Source: Cloeon dipterum (taxonomy: Eukaryota; Arthropoda; Insecta; Ephemeroptera; Baetidae). Taken from it: a stretch of DNA of 64,000 nucleotides. The stretch lies in the NCBI RefSeq assembly GCF_949628265.1, contig NC_088789.1:20577883-20641882 (forward strand), read 5' to 3'. A model generated the notes under the pieces. The model searched no databases, had not been told where the DNA came from, and saw only the letters and a program-made list of their open reading frames with translations. How positions within the stretch are numbered: the stretch's first letter is position 1; every line of letters begins with the position of its first letter. The position numbers and the translations under genes were made by a program. This document shows, piece after piece, positions 35,972-46,136 of the stretch.

Positions 35972-38488
35972 ATGGCGCGCGTGGCAGTAGCACTCACCCT
36001 ATTCTTGGCTCTCGCCAATGGTTGGTTTTGATAAATAGACCAATTTTTTCCTTTATTGTCTGTATTTTATTAGGCCAGGGCACATTTCGACTCTCTAACT
36101 ACTACCAAAATGACATGGTCCTGCAGATGGCACCAAAGAGGTCACTTATTTGGGGATTTGGCGAAGTTGGAGCTCGCATTGAGGTCAATTATGAAAACAT
36201 TCAAATCGTCGCTGGCGTAGATGGTATTTTTGGGTTAAAAAATTCTCTATTTTTGTGTAATAAACGCTTTCTATTTAGCTGACGGCACATGGAAAGTGTC
36301 TATTCCTGAGCACGATGCAGGTGGCCCAATAAACTTTGAAATCATTCATGTGAGTTTAAAAATAAAACAAAAGGTACAATGTTTAATATTTTGATAAATA
36401 GAACAACGTGGACACGATCAACTTGTCTGCCTGGTTTGGCGACGTGTGGGTCTGCAGCGGCCAGAGCAACATGGAGATGACCATCAACCAAGTAAGTTAT
36501 ATAAAATTTAAATTAACTGGTCTCTTGAATTATTACTAAATTTAAAAAAAAAATAGATTTACAACGCCACTGAGGAGACGAACACTGCCATCACCTACCA
36601 GAACATCCGCCTGCTGCAACTGGCGAATTCTTTCTCTTTAGACACCGAGCTGGCCGAAGCAACCAGCTACTCCATCCCTTGGGGCGCCCCCAGTGCATGT
36701 ACGACAGCTTTTCCTTTTTCAAATTCCACAACTGAAAATTAATTTTCCACAGCTAACGTCCCTGGATTTTCCGCCCTTTGCCTTCTTTTTGGCGAACGCT
36801 TGTCTCAAGCCCTGGGCAACTCGCGCCCCATTGGCCTGATCGACTCTACTTGGGGTGGAACTCGCATCGAGGCTTGGTTCTCACAAAGAGTTCCCATCTA
36901 CTGTCTCACTCCTCCAAATGACGGGTATATACGATTTATTTAATTGATTAAATCCTGACTTTTTAAGAAATTTTTAGAAGTTTAAAATTTCCAAAATAGA
37001 ATAGAATATTTATTAAACGCCAACGGCGTACAACTATTTCCAGCATTTATATGAGGCAGCTTTGGTTAAAGTCAAAGGTTTTAAAGGACAATCAAGAATG
37101 TGGTACATACTATACAGATCAGCATTACAATAACTACATTTACATTTGTCGGTAATATCCAGGTGAAAACAAGAATTTGTGCAAATAAGAAAATGACACC
37201 CATGAAATGTATATCTGGTTAACATGGAACGATCCTTACAATTCGTTTTCTTCCAATCGGTATTTAACATTGCGGGAGTATAATAGAATTTTGGATCAAT
37301 ATTTTGCTTTTTAATATTCATATTACTTACAAACTTGACAAAAGCTTCGGAACAATTGAGAGAGAATTTTGATTTTAGCTCATTTACGAATAGGTCGGTC
37401 TGTACAAGTTCATAAACCAATCTCCAAAATTTCCAAAAAAAAACCTTAATTAATAATTTATTGTAACCCAGAACTGACGCTAACTCCGAGTCTGCCTTGT
37501 GGAACGCTATGATCGCCCCTCTGACCAAGACCTCAGTGCGGGGAGCCATCTGGTACCAGGGAGAGAGCAACGTCGGTTGGAACCCTGGCTACTACGCCTG
37601 CCACATTGCTGCCTTGATCGAGGACTGGAAAAACACTTTCTACGATGCTAAAGTGGCCGCCGAGAACGGTGTTGCTTTTCCTTTCGGAGTTGTTCAGGTT
37701 GGTCTACAGTCTATAAAGTAAAACTGTCGTTTTTCACCGCAAACCTATCCCTCAGATTGGACCCACTGAGCGCGGAGAGGACTACGCCTGGGGCGCCCTC
37801 CGTTTCCACCAAACCGCCGACCGTGGTGTCATACCCAGCGCTTTCATCCCTGAAGGCTTCTTTGCCACTGCTTACGACTTGACTGACCGAGATGCCCCCA
37901 CTGGAGAGTGAGTGTTGATCAATCAAATTTCATGTGGATAACTAAATCAAATATTTGTCCATGCAGCATTCACCCCAGAGATAAGCAGACTGTCGCTGAC
38001 CGCTTGTCCAACTCGGCTCGCAAATTGATCTACGCAGAAACCTTCAGTGCAAACGGCCCCGTTGTAAGTTTAATTCATTTCATACTAACTTTTTTACTCA
38101 CAAATTTTCTGTCTCTATTCTAGCCCATCGACTCTTTCTTCGAATCTCCAGACCGTTACGTTATCGTCTATGACAGAAATATTAGGATTGCCGGCACAGA
38201 GGGATTCGCTGTGAGTGTTATCACTTTGTTATCAAAATTTTTAGAAACTAATTTTCGGCAATCATTTTTTAGTTCCAAAGGGCTGATGGCACGTGGAGTC
38301 CTACCACCATCGCCACATCCACTGCCAACTCCGTTTTTGTGGCAGTTGATGCCGATGCCGTCCTCCTCACTTACGCCTACAGGGCCACCGTGTGCGAGTA
38401 TAAACAGTGCGCCGTTTACTCCAATGACGCGGAAGATCTTCCAGCTCAGGTCTGGAACTGGGACCTAACTCAGGCACGTCGTCTTTAA
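35972..38488 (+). CDS. Sialate O-acetylesterase-like SGNH hydrolase, gene 1 (intact)
   Basis: Would remove O-acetyl groups from sialic acids or similar sugars; secreted or lysosomal. Eleven exons: 35972-36020, 36074-36223, 36279-36349, 36402-36491, 36557-36698, 36753-36924, 37472-37697, 37756-37907, 37967-38063, 38124-38210 and 38273-38488. They sum to 1452 nt, 483 residues. Residues 1-16 form a signal peptide (MARVAVALTLFLALANG). VWVCSGQSNMEM at about 106-116 holds the catalytic S112. GLIDSTWGGTRIEAW and GAIWYQGESN are the conserved SIAE blocks, and H353 in DIHPRDKQ is the catalytic His. Intron 6 is enlarged by a LINE fragment. Paralog 2 at 43600-45608 has the same exon pattern. Substrate is inferred from the family only. 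Confidence 0.92.
36997..37425 (-). mobile_element. 5'-truncated LINE in intron 6 of acetylesterase gene 1
   Basis: The insertion is bounded by a perfect 13-bp target duplication, AAAATTTCCAAAA, at 36984-36996 and 37426-37438. The minus-strand 3' end is ATTCTATTCTATT-like. An open frame runs from the insertion edge to a stop at 37034, about 130 residues. It includes HGCHFLIC and CKCSYCNADLYSMYHILDC, a C-terminal Cys/His finger of non-LTR retrotransposons. The paralog at 44545-44623 has a short intron here, confirming insertion after duplication. Confidence 0.9.
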
Positions 38489-38514
38489 GCTATAAAGGAA
38501 TTTGTTTTTAAAAC

Positions 38515-38520
38515 AATAAA
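38515..38520 (+). terminator. Poly(A) signal of acetylesterase gene 1
   Basis: AATAAA, 27 nt after the stop codon. It lies about 35 nt from the opposing signal of the convergent P450-1 gene. Confidence 0.6.
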
Positions 38521-38553
38521 TGATTTTATACAAAACATATAATAATTGTCATA

Positions 38554-38559
38554 TTTATT
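38554..38559 (-). terminator. Poly(A) signal of P450-1
   Basis: AATAAA on the minus strand, about 70 nt after the P450-1 stop. The two convergent genes have nearly touching 3' ends. Confidence 0.5.
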
Positions 38560-38629
38560 TTATGCAAGGATTTTTAATTATTTCCTTATGCCGTCTGGAT
38601 GAATTAATGTGAGGCTTCTTCTAATATCT

Positions 38630-40609
38630 TTACAACCTAATATGATAAAAATTATTTGAAATCAATCCCTGGCACAAATATTGCCAGTGAAAGGCGGGCG
38701 GAGGAGTGAGGGTGATTCCTTCGATCCAATCCATCTTTCGCTCTTCTTTGTCTGGCAGAATAGTAAAACTCTGCAAAATACTTGCCATGAACACAAACAT
38801 CGTGTGGTAAGCGATGAAGTCTCCGGGGCACCTTCTTTTCCCTAAACACCAAGGTATTAAATTAAAATGAAATTAGTTGATTGCCATGCGCAAAAAATCT
38901 CGTTACCAAGTCCAAAAGGAACCCTCGCTCTTTCGTCGATTTGCACTTCTGTCCTATCTGCATTTAGGAATCTATTTAGGCAGAATGTTTGTGGCTCATC
39001 CCATTGCTCTTCGTCCCTGACAGTGACTTGATCGAGAACTGGGATCAATACCGTGTCCTTGATTTTAAACAAAACGTTCCAAATCGATGAAATTGTTTCA
39101 ATTCATTCAATTAAAAACCTTTGGAATTTGGTAGTGTAGCAATGTTGTGTCTCTCATGGCTCGGCGTGCAACTCCGATCGGCACGATTGAAGAGAAACGA
39201 AGTGTTTCGAGATTAAAAGCACGCATCAGCGGCATCCTTAAAATATTTCATAATACATGAATTTCACTTGCAAAGGAACTCGTGCTTGTTGTAATAGTCC
39301 ATGGTGGGAGCTACGTTTCTTCCGATAACCCGATCGATTTCTTCCTGCAGTTCTTTTTGCAAATCCTGCCGCTCAGCCAGAAAGTGAAGCATGTTGCCTA
39401 TTGCGTCGCTTAAAGTAATCATTCCAGCCATGAAAAGATCCATCAGCGTTGTCATTAACTGCTTTTCTATAAAAATTTTAAAATCCATAATTATTTACCA
39501 GCTTCAGTGTATAAAATATACCAGTAAAAACCTGGCTGGGCTCTTTTTGTTTGCGAATCTCAGCCAGAAAGAGGTCAACTAAATTGTTATGTGGTACGTT
39601 TTCATGAAAATCTTGCTTGTGTTCATCAATTATTTTCTAAAAAAAACAAAGTTACCTCTAACAGAGAAAATTATTAATGTTACCTGAAAAAACTGTTGCA
39701 TTGGTTTAATTGCATTCCTTAAATCAGTGAAACCCGACGCATTAGGTGCAATAAATCTTATCCAGGGCAGGTGGCTTATGATTCCTCCTGCCCCATCAAT
39801 ATTTCTCAAAAATGATGTTTCAGAGTTGAGGATGTGAACAAATTTGGCCTCTTCATATTCAAATCGTTTCCCAGCAATAAGCATCCACTGGCTGTTTAGT
39901 ACGCACAATTTGAACAGCAAGTCCAAGTTAACAGGTTTTCCCATCTACAGTATTTGATTCAACATATATTTTATTGATCATGCTTCTGTTTTTACCTTCA
40001 TTGACGTGAGATTTTTCAAGTACTTCACCATCTCCGAGGCCTCTTCAGTAATGAAAACGTGCATGTCTCCTTTTCCGGCGCCAACATCCCTCAGAGTTTT
40101 CATGGTAAAATTTCGAAGCGACATGCAAACAGGGCCGTCAGCAAAAGTAATGCCTTGTTAAACTTTAAATTTTATAATAATTGTAATAAAAAAATTATCT
40201 CACCTAATTTTTCACCAAACGTCCTCATCGTAAACACATATCCATTTGGTCGACCCTGAAACTCTTCCCTCGTCAGTACATCTTTCATGATTTCGTAATC
40301 AGTGATGACCACACTTAGGCTCTGATCGAGTTTTAAGCTGTAGACCGGACCGTATTTTTCCGAAAGTTTTTCAAGAGCAATAAACAAATAGCCATACTTC
40401 CTTTTAAGGCTGTAAACGAGATGCAGGTTTCCGATAATTGGGAGCCATTGAGGTCCTGTGGTTACGAATAAGAAATTAATAAAAAAAAAATAGTTAGACA
40501 CGTGATCATATACCTCCAGGAAAATATTTTGGCCGCTTACACTCGCGGTAAATCCAGTGGAAGAACAGCACAAAAATAAGGGTTGCGAGAAGAATGCTAG
40601 CCAGCGCAT
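38630..40609 (-). pseudogene. CYP2-clan cytochrome P450 (CYP15/305-like), copy 1, frame disrupted at both ends
   Basis: Nine exons match P450-2 one to one: 40609-40514, 40455-40204, 40153-39996, 39944-39684, 39636-39522, 39466-39286, 39236-39119, 39057-38907 and 38841-38630. Inner exons are open and carry GPQWLPIIGN, ETLR (ExxR), a PERF-like EPQTFCLNRF and heme FGLGKRRCPG. Exon 1 has its only ATG two bases out of frame with the anchor (FHWIYRECKRPKYF) and an in-frame TAA upstream. Exon 9 has a 4-nt insertion relative to P450-2 (CGCC within CCTCCGCCCGCC), replacing the last ~8 residues by a longer unrelated tail. Either error alone might be tolerated; together they suggest a pseudogene or base-call errors. 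Like P450-2, it lacks the C-helix Trp and the I-helix acid. Confidence 0.8.
39237..39285 (-). other. Putative GC-AG intron 6 of P450-1
   Basis: Joining CAA|GCACGAG to TTTTAAG|G removes 49 nt and restores the alignment with P450s (DYYNKMPLMRAFNLETLR). The nearest GT (GTGAAA) would leave an intron of only about 31 nt. The paralog has the same situation. Confidence 0.65.
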
Positions 40610-41058
40610 GATTGCGTTTCCTTTATGATAGTTGTAATGGCAACTAACTAGTTTTTCTAGAATATTTTTATTTGCAATAGCTGCAGCAGCTATTAAAATG
40701 AAGACTACTTGCATTATTTTAATTGCGTAACCGACGCCAACGACTGAGCTTTGCTTTTTGATCAAACAATTCCATTCGCTATAATAGTGTATTTTTTATC
40801 TCCAGGGCCATAACCCTTGACCCAGCAAAACATTGATATTTCTGATTGGCCTGCTCTCATTACTATCTACTCGTCTATAGGCTATTTCAGATGAGACATG
40901 AAAACAAATCTCATAAATTATGTAATTATAATTTAATCTTATCGTCTACTTATTTAATTTGAAAATAGGGTGTTGGCAGTAAGCTTTGTCGATTAGCTTA
41001 TTTCTTATCAGTCTTTGTGTTTAAACACGTTTGATTTTATTTTTCCCATCATCCGTAT

Positions 41059-41064
41059 TTTATT
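41059..41064 (-). terminator. Poly(A) signal of P450-2
   Basis: AATAAA on the minus strand, 85 nt after the stop codon. Confidence 0.5.
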
Positions 41065-41148
41065 CATTTAAAAAGAGAATTATCATTTTCTGGTAAGACA
41101 ACAATTATTGGAATAAACGTACAGTAACACAAATTAAAACTGGTGAAA

Positions 41149-43129
41149 TTAATCTCTAGCACGAATACTGCCAGTGAAAGGCGGAGGAGTGAAAGTGATG
41201 CCTTCCACCCATTCCATTTTTCTTTCCTTTTCTTCGTCTGGTAAAATAGTGAAACTCTGCAAAATGCTTGCCATGAACACAAACATCGTTTGGGAAGTGA
41301 TCAAATCTCCAGGGCACCTCCTTTTCCCTAAAAATATGATTTTATGAAATTAATATCGCACACCTAGTATAAAATCTCTCTATACCAAATCCAAATGGAA
41401 CTTTTTCCCTCTCGTTAATTTTCAACTCCGCTCTGTCTGCACTAAGAAACCTATCTAGTTTAAACATTTGTGGCTCATTCCAATACTCTTCGTCCCTGAC
41501 AGTGACTTGATCAAGGACAGGCACCAGAACGGTGTCCTTCAAGCAGAACACAGAATCATCAAAATTAGATCAGGCTTTCTAATAAAACCCATTCTACCTT
41601 AGGAATTCGATAGTGCAACAGAGTCGTGTCTTTCATTGCCCGGCGTGCAACCCCAATTGGCACGATTGACGAGAAGCGCAGCGTTTCAAGATTGAAAGCA
41701 CGCATCAGCGGCATCCTGATTAATTAAAATGAAATTCCAAAATTATTATTAAGTGGAAATCTTGCTTGTTATAATAATCCATGGTGGGCAATGTATTTCT
41801 TCCGATGACTTGATCTATTTCTTCTTGCAACTCTTTTTGCAATTCCGGCCGCTCAGCCAGTAAGTGAAGCATGTTGCTCATTGCGTCACTTAATGTGATC
41901 ATTCCGGCCATGAAAAGATCAAACAATGTTCCCAACAGCTGTTTTTCTATATCAAAATTAAATTACAAAATTTTTCTCCAGCCAAAGTGTGTGTAAATAT
42001 AGGCACCATTAAAAACCTGGCTGGGCTCTTTCTGTTTGCTTATCTCGGCCAAAAATAGGTCCACCAAATTATCGTGCGCTGCATTGACGTCAAATTCTCG
42101 CTTGTGGTCGTCGATAATTTTCTTTTAAAAATTAATCTCATCAATGTAAATATTGATTGTCTGCTAGAAATGAAATTTAACCTGGAAATACTGTTGCATT
42201 GGCAGGATTGCATTATTTAAATCAGTAAAACCCGACGCATCAGGTGCAATAAATCTTAACCAGGGCAGGTGGCTTATGATTCCTCCTGATCCATCAAAAT
42301 TTTGTAAAAATGATGTCGCTAGGTTGAGAATTTGGACAAATTTGGCTTCTTCATATTCAAACCGTTTTCCGGCAATAAGCATCCACTGACTGTTTAAAAT
42401 GCACAATTTAAACAACAGGTCCAGCGCTATGGGGTTTTCCTCCTATTATTTTGAACCAGATTATTTGAAATATAGGGCATGTTCTTGTATTTACCTTGCT
42501 TGAAGTTTCCGCATAGTGAGTTTTCAAGTATTTTACCATCTCGGAAGCTTCTTCAGTAACGTGGCCATGCATATTTCCTTTTCCTAAGCCAACATCTTTC
42601 AGAGTTTTCATGGTGAAGTTTCGGACCGACGTACAAACTGGACCGTCAGCAAAACCAATACCTTTAATTGTACATAATCACATTTTTACTCAACCGGTAT
42701 AGGCACTAAAAATCTCGTCATCTCACCTAATTTCTCGCCAAACGTCCTCATTGTAAAAACAAATCCATTGGGTCGACCTTGAAACTCTTCCCTTGACATT
42801 GCATCTTTCATGATTCCGTAATCAGTTATGACCACAGTCAGGTTCTGACCAAGTTTCAAGCCGTATACTGGACCATATTCTTCTGAAAGTTTTTCCAGAA
42901 CAGTGAAAAAATATCCATGTTTCTTCTTGAGAGTGTCAATAAGATGCAGGTTTCCGATAATTGGAAGCCACTTAGGTCCTGAAAAATATTAAATTATTAT
43001 TATAAAAAAATAAAAGAGTTGTATGCATTCTCATTCACCTCTAGGAAAATCTTTCGGCCGCTTACAATCTCTATAAAGCCAAGTGAATATGATCACTAAC
43101 AAGGTAGCGAGGAGTATACCAGACAGCAT
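41149..43129 (-). CDS. CYP2-clan cytochrome P450 (CYP15/305-like), copy 2, intact but atypical
   Basis: ER-anchored monooxygenase family. Nine exons: 43129-43039, 42978-42727, 42661-42495, 42442-42182, 42121-42007, 41946-41766, 41715-41598, 41536-41386 and 41327-41149. They sum to 1515 nt, 504 residues. Residues 4-18 are the membrane anchor, then a Pro-rich hinge and WLPIIGN. SREEFQGRPNG and RTFGEKLG are CYP2-clan blocks. ExxR is E366-R369, the PERF-like block is EPQMFKLDRF, and FGFGKRRCPG holds heme ligand C450. Two motifs deviate: the C-helix Trp of WxxxR is Cys (C124, with R128 kept), and the I-helix reads AGMITLS (309-315) with Ile in place of the acid. Intron 6 (41765-41716) has a GC donor. 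The substrate is unknown; the CYP15/305 placement is from remembered motifs. Confidence 0.9.
41716..41765 (-). other. Putative GC-AG intron 6 of P450-2
   Basis: No GT occurs between TACAACAA and the TAATCAG acceptor. Using CAA|GCAAGA removes 50 nt and keeps the 504-codon frame, giving DYYNKMPLMRAF as expected for the family. Confidence 0.75.
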
Positions 43130-43599
43130 GCTGAAGTTTCCTGCGTGAAAGTCAAGTCGCAAATAACTAGTTTTACTTGATTCGCTGTTTAGTTTAACAA
43201 CAGCTGCTGTACAAATAATACCTACTTGCATCAATGTGATTGCTTAATGATGGCAAATACTGCGTGTAGCTCTATATGAAATCTACACTTGGACAATTTT
43301 AATTTTCCATTGGTCGTACACCTTTTATAGAGAAATGTTTATCTTTATGAAGGTGAAACAATGACATTCACCAATCGTTCAGCAAAGTGATTCAAGATAA
43401 GCAATGGACTATGGTATAATAATTTTTATAAAGTACGTTTGGTAAAATCGAACGCAGAAGAGTAAAATAGCTGTTTTAAAAATTCAGTTAATTATTTTGA
43501 AACTTTGTTTGCAAATATTTACCTTTGCTGTTTGATATGACAGCTCATCTGCGATAAGTTCATTCCAAAGATAACGTGGCGACATTCATTTGGACAGTC
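43130..43599. promoter_or_regulatory. Divergent promoter region of P450-2 and acetylesterase gene 2
   Basis: The two start codons are only 470 bp apart on opposite strands. On the minus strand TATAAAA lies at 43329-43323, about 195 nt before the P450-2 start. On the plus strand GATAAG at 43553-43558 lies 42 nt before the esterase start. An AGATAAAC site is read on the minus strand near 43338-43345. Confidence 0.5.
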
Positions 43600-45608
43600 A
43601 TGATGCGCGTTGCAGCAGCATTAGCTTTATTTTTGGCACTTGCCAATGGTCTGTTTTCAATATCAATTAATTTTAATCTTCAAATGAGTAATATTCTTAG
43701 GCCAAAGTACATTCCGCCTTGCCAATTACTACAAAAATGGCACGGTACTTCAAATGGAACCAAAGGAAGCAGTCATCTGGGGATATGGCACGCCTGGAGC
43801 CTCCATCCAGGTCTTCCGGACGGGCTATGAAATCAACGCTTTCGTGGAATGTTTGAGCATTGCGCGCAATATACTTTATTTTATTAATCCGTGATTGGCT
43901 TCTAGCCGATGGCACCTGGACTGTGAATCTTCCTCAAGAGCCAGCAGGAGGGCCTGTTACCTTTGATATTATTCATGTAAAAATATTTTATTTCTTAAAA
44001 ATAGGATTTCATTAAATTAAAAAACAGGATAGAACTGAAAGTGTGAGTTTTGACGCTTGGTTTGGCGACGTCTGGGTCTGCAGCGGCCAGAGCAACATGG
44101 AAATGACAATCAGCCAAGTAAGCAAATCGCCCTGAAATTTTTAAAAAACTTTTATTTAAGAATTAAAAAAATCGCAGATCTTCAACAGCACAGAGGAGAC
44201 GAATAACGCTCTCAGCTACCAAAATATTCGCTTGCTTCAAGTGGAGAGAATTTACTCGACAGACACTGAACTCGATGAAGCAGTTTATTCTATTGCTTGG
44301 GAAACCCCCAGTGCATGTACAACAAATATTAAAATCTTTTATGGCGTTTAAAAAGAAATCTTATATTGGCAGCCAATGTGCCATATTTCTCCGCACTCTG
44401 CATGCTCTTTGGCGAACGATTGTCTCAAGCCCTGGGCAACTCGCGCCCCATTGGCTTGATCGACTCTTCTTGGGGAGGAACTGACATCGAGGCTTGGTTC
44501 TCACCTAGAGTTCCTATCTACTGTCTCACTCCTCCAAATAATGGGTAATTGGTCCATGGAAATAATTGAATTAAATAATTTGTGTAAATTGTAAACGTGG
44601 ATTTACTCAAAATATACGTCCAGCATTGACCAAAATTCGGAATCGGCTTTGTGGAACGGCATGATCGCCCCTCTGACAAAAACCTCAGTTCGAGGAGTCA
44701 TCTGGTACCAAGGAGAGAATAATGTCAACAAGAACCCCGATTATTACTCTTGTCATATTACTGCCATGGTTCAAGATTGGAAAAAAAAACATTTCACCAG
44801 GGAAACGTGAGCGCCGAAAACGGCGTCGCTTTTCCTTTTGGCATTGTGCAGGTAAGATGAAGAAATAAAATAATTCAACACTGTTGCTCCCCTTTAAAAT
44901 TAGATCGGACCCACCTTGCCTGGACTTCTTGGCAATTACAAATGGGGCTTCCTCCGCTTCCATCAAACAGCCGACCAAGGCGTCCTGCCCAACGCATTTT
45001 TGCCGGAAAGCTTTTTCGCCACGGCATACGATCTGACTGACCGAGATGCACCTACTGGACAGTCAGGGCTAAATTTCTAATTTTACTTGCAAATTTATTT
45101 TTTTGCTCTGCAGAATTCACCCTCGAGACAAGCAAACCATAGCAGACCGTCTGGCTAAGGCAGCACGCAATTTGATTTATGGAGAAAATTTCCACAGCAA
45201 TGGACCCACAGTATTAAATTATTTTTACTTAACAATCAGATTTAAAAAAAATTTTGTGCAGCCTATCAATTCGTATTTTGCATCCCCTGGAATTTTCGTC
45301 ATCACCTTTGATAGAAACATAAAAATCGTCGGCACTGACGGTTTTACTGTGAGTCCCATTTATGTGCTTGAAACATAATTAACTGACAATGAGGTAAAAA
45401 ATAGTTCCAAAAAACAGATGGCACGTGGAGTGCAACTTCAATCGTCAATGCCAGCGCAAACTCCGTTGACGTAGCCATTGAAGCAGACGCTGTGCTCCTG
45501 ACCTACGCCTTCAGGGCCACGGTGTGCGAGTACAAGCAGTGCGCAATTTATTCGGACGACGATGAGGATCTTCCCGCGCAGGTTTGGAAGTGGGACTTGA
45601 CACAGTAA
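43600..45608 (+). pseudogene. Sialate O-acetylesterase-like gene 2 with a frameshift in exon 7
   Basis: The eleven exons mirror gene 1: 43600-43648, 43701-43850, 43906-43976, 44028-44117, 44178-44316, 44373-44544, 44624-44851, 44904-45061, 45114-45210, 45262-45348 and 45405-45608. A signal peptide (MMRVAAALALFLALANG), VWVCSGQSNMEM, GLIDSSWGGTDIEAW, GVIWYQGEN and IHPRDKQ are all present. Exon 7 is 228 nt versus 226 in gene 1. The difference lies in a run of nine A after GATTGG (44779-44787), which shifts the frame and gives a TGA at about 44808. Every other exon length agrees modulo 3. Splice donors of exons 2 and 9 are weak (GTTTGA, GTATTA). Motif preservation elsewhere means the break is recent or a homopolymer error. 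Confidence 0.85.
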
Positions 45609-45620
45609 AGTTTTTTGAAG

Positions 45621-45626
45621 AATAAA
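45621..45626 (+). terminator. Poly(A) signal of acetylesterase gene 2
   Basis: AATAAA, 13 nt after the stop codon. Confidence 0.55.
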
Positions 45627-45815
45627 TATTTTTCAAGAGTTTAAAAGACTTTTATTTATGTTTGTGCTCATTAAAAATGCAAAAAGCTGCTTGAGCCCAA
45701 TTTCTCTTTTGGTTTTGTTTTATATCCCGATTTAAATTGGAATCATTAATGCAAACAGTATTTTTTACTGGGGAATTTTATTAAGAAAAATGCTGGTGAT
45801 AATTTTAGGTATATG

Positions 45816-45821
45816 TTTATT
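45816..45821 (-). terminator. Candidate poly(A) signal of the large disordered-protein gene
   Basis: AATAAA on the minus strand about 316 nt past the TGA stop. It gives a 3' UTR that stays clear of the convergent acetylesterase gene 2. Confidence 0.4.
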
Positions 45822-46136
45822 TGCTTGGTCAATCACTTCGAACATATCTTGCATAAAATGTACGTTAAAAATACATATATCTCTTAAGTTTCAGAACGTT
45901 GTTAAATATATATCATTATAAGGGCTCACAAAAATGGCAAATAGATGTTAAATACGAATAGTGCTTTTTACATAAGAAAATCGTAACAATTTCCTCTATA
46001 AAACCATCTAATTTTCCATTATTCATGTGTGTGTGTGTGTTTGTGTCCAAACAAGCAAAGCACTGGCACAGAAAATTGGCACTTTTGTGTCAGCTGTTGA
46101 CCCGATTGTCTGTTTCCCTTTAAAATTTTTCCGTTT

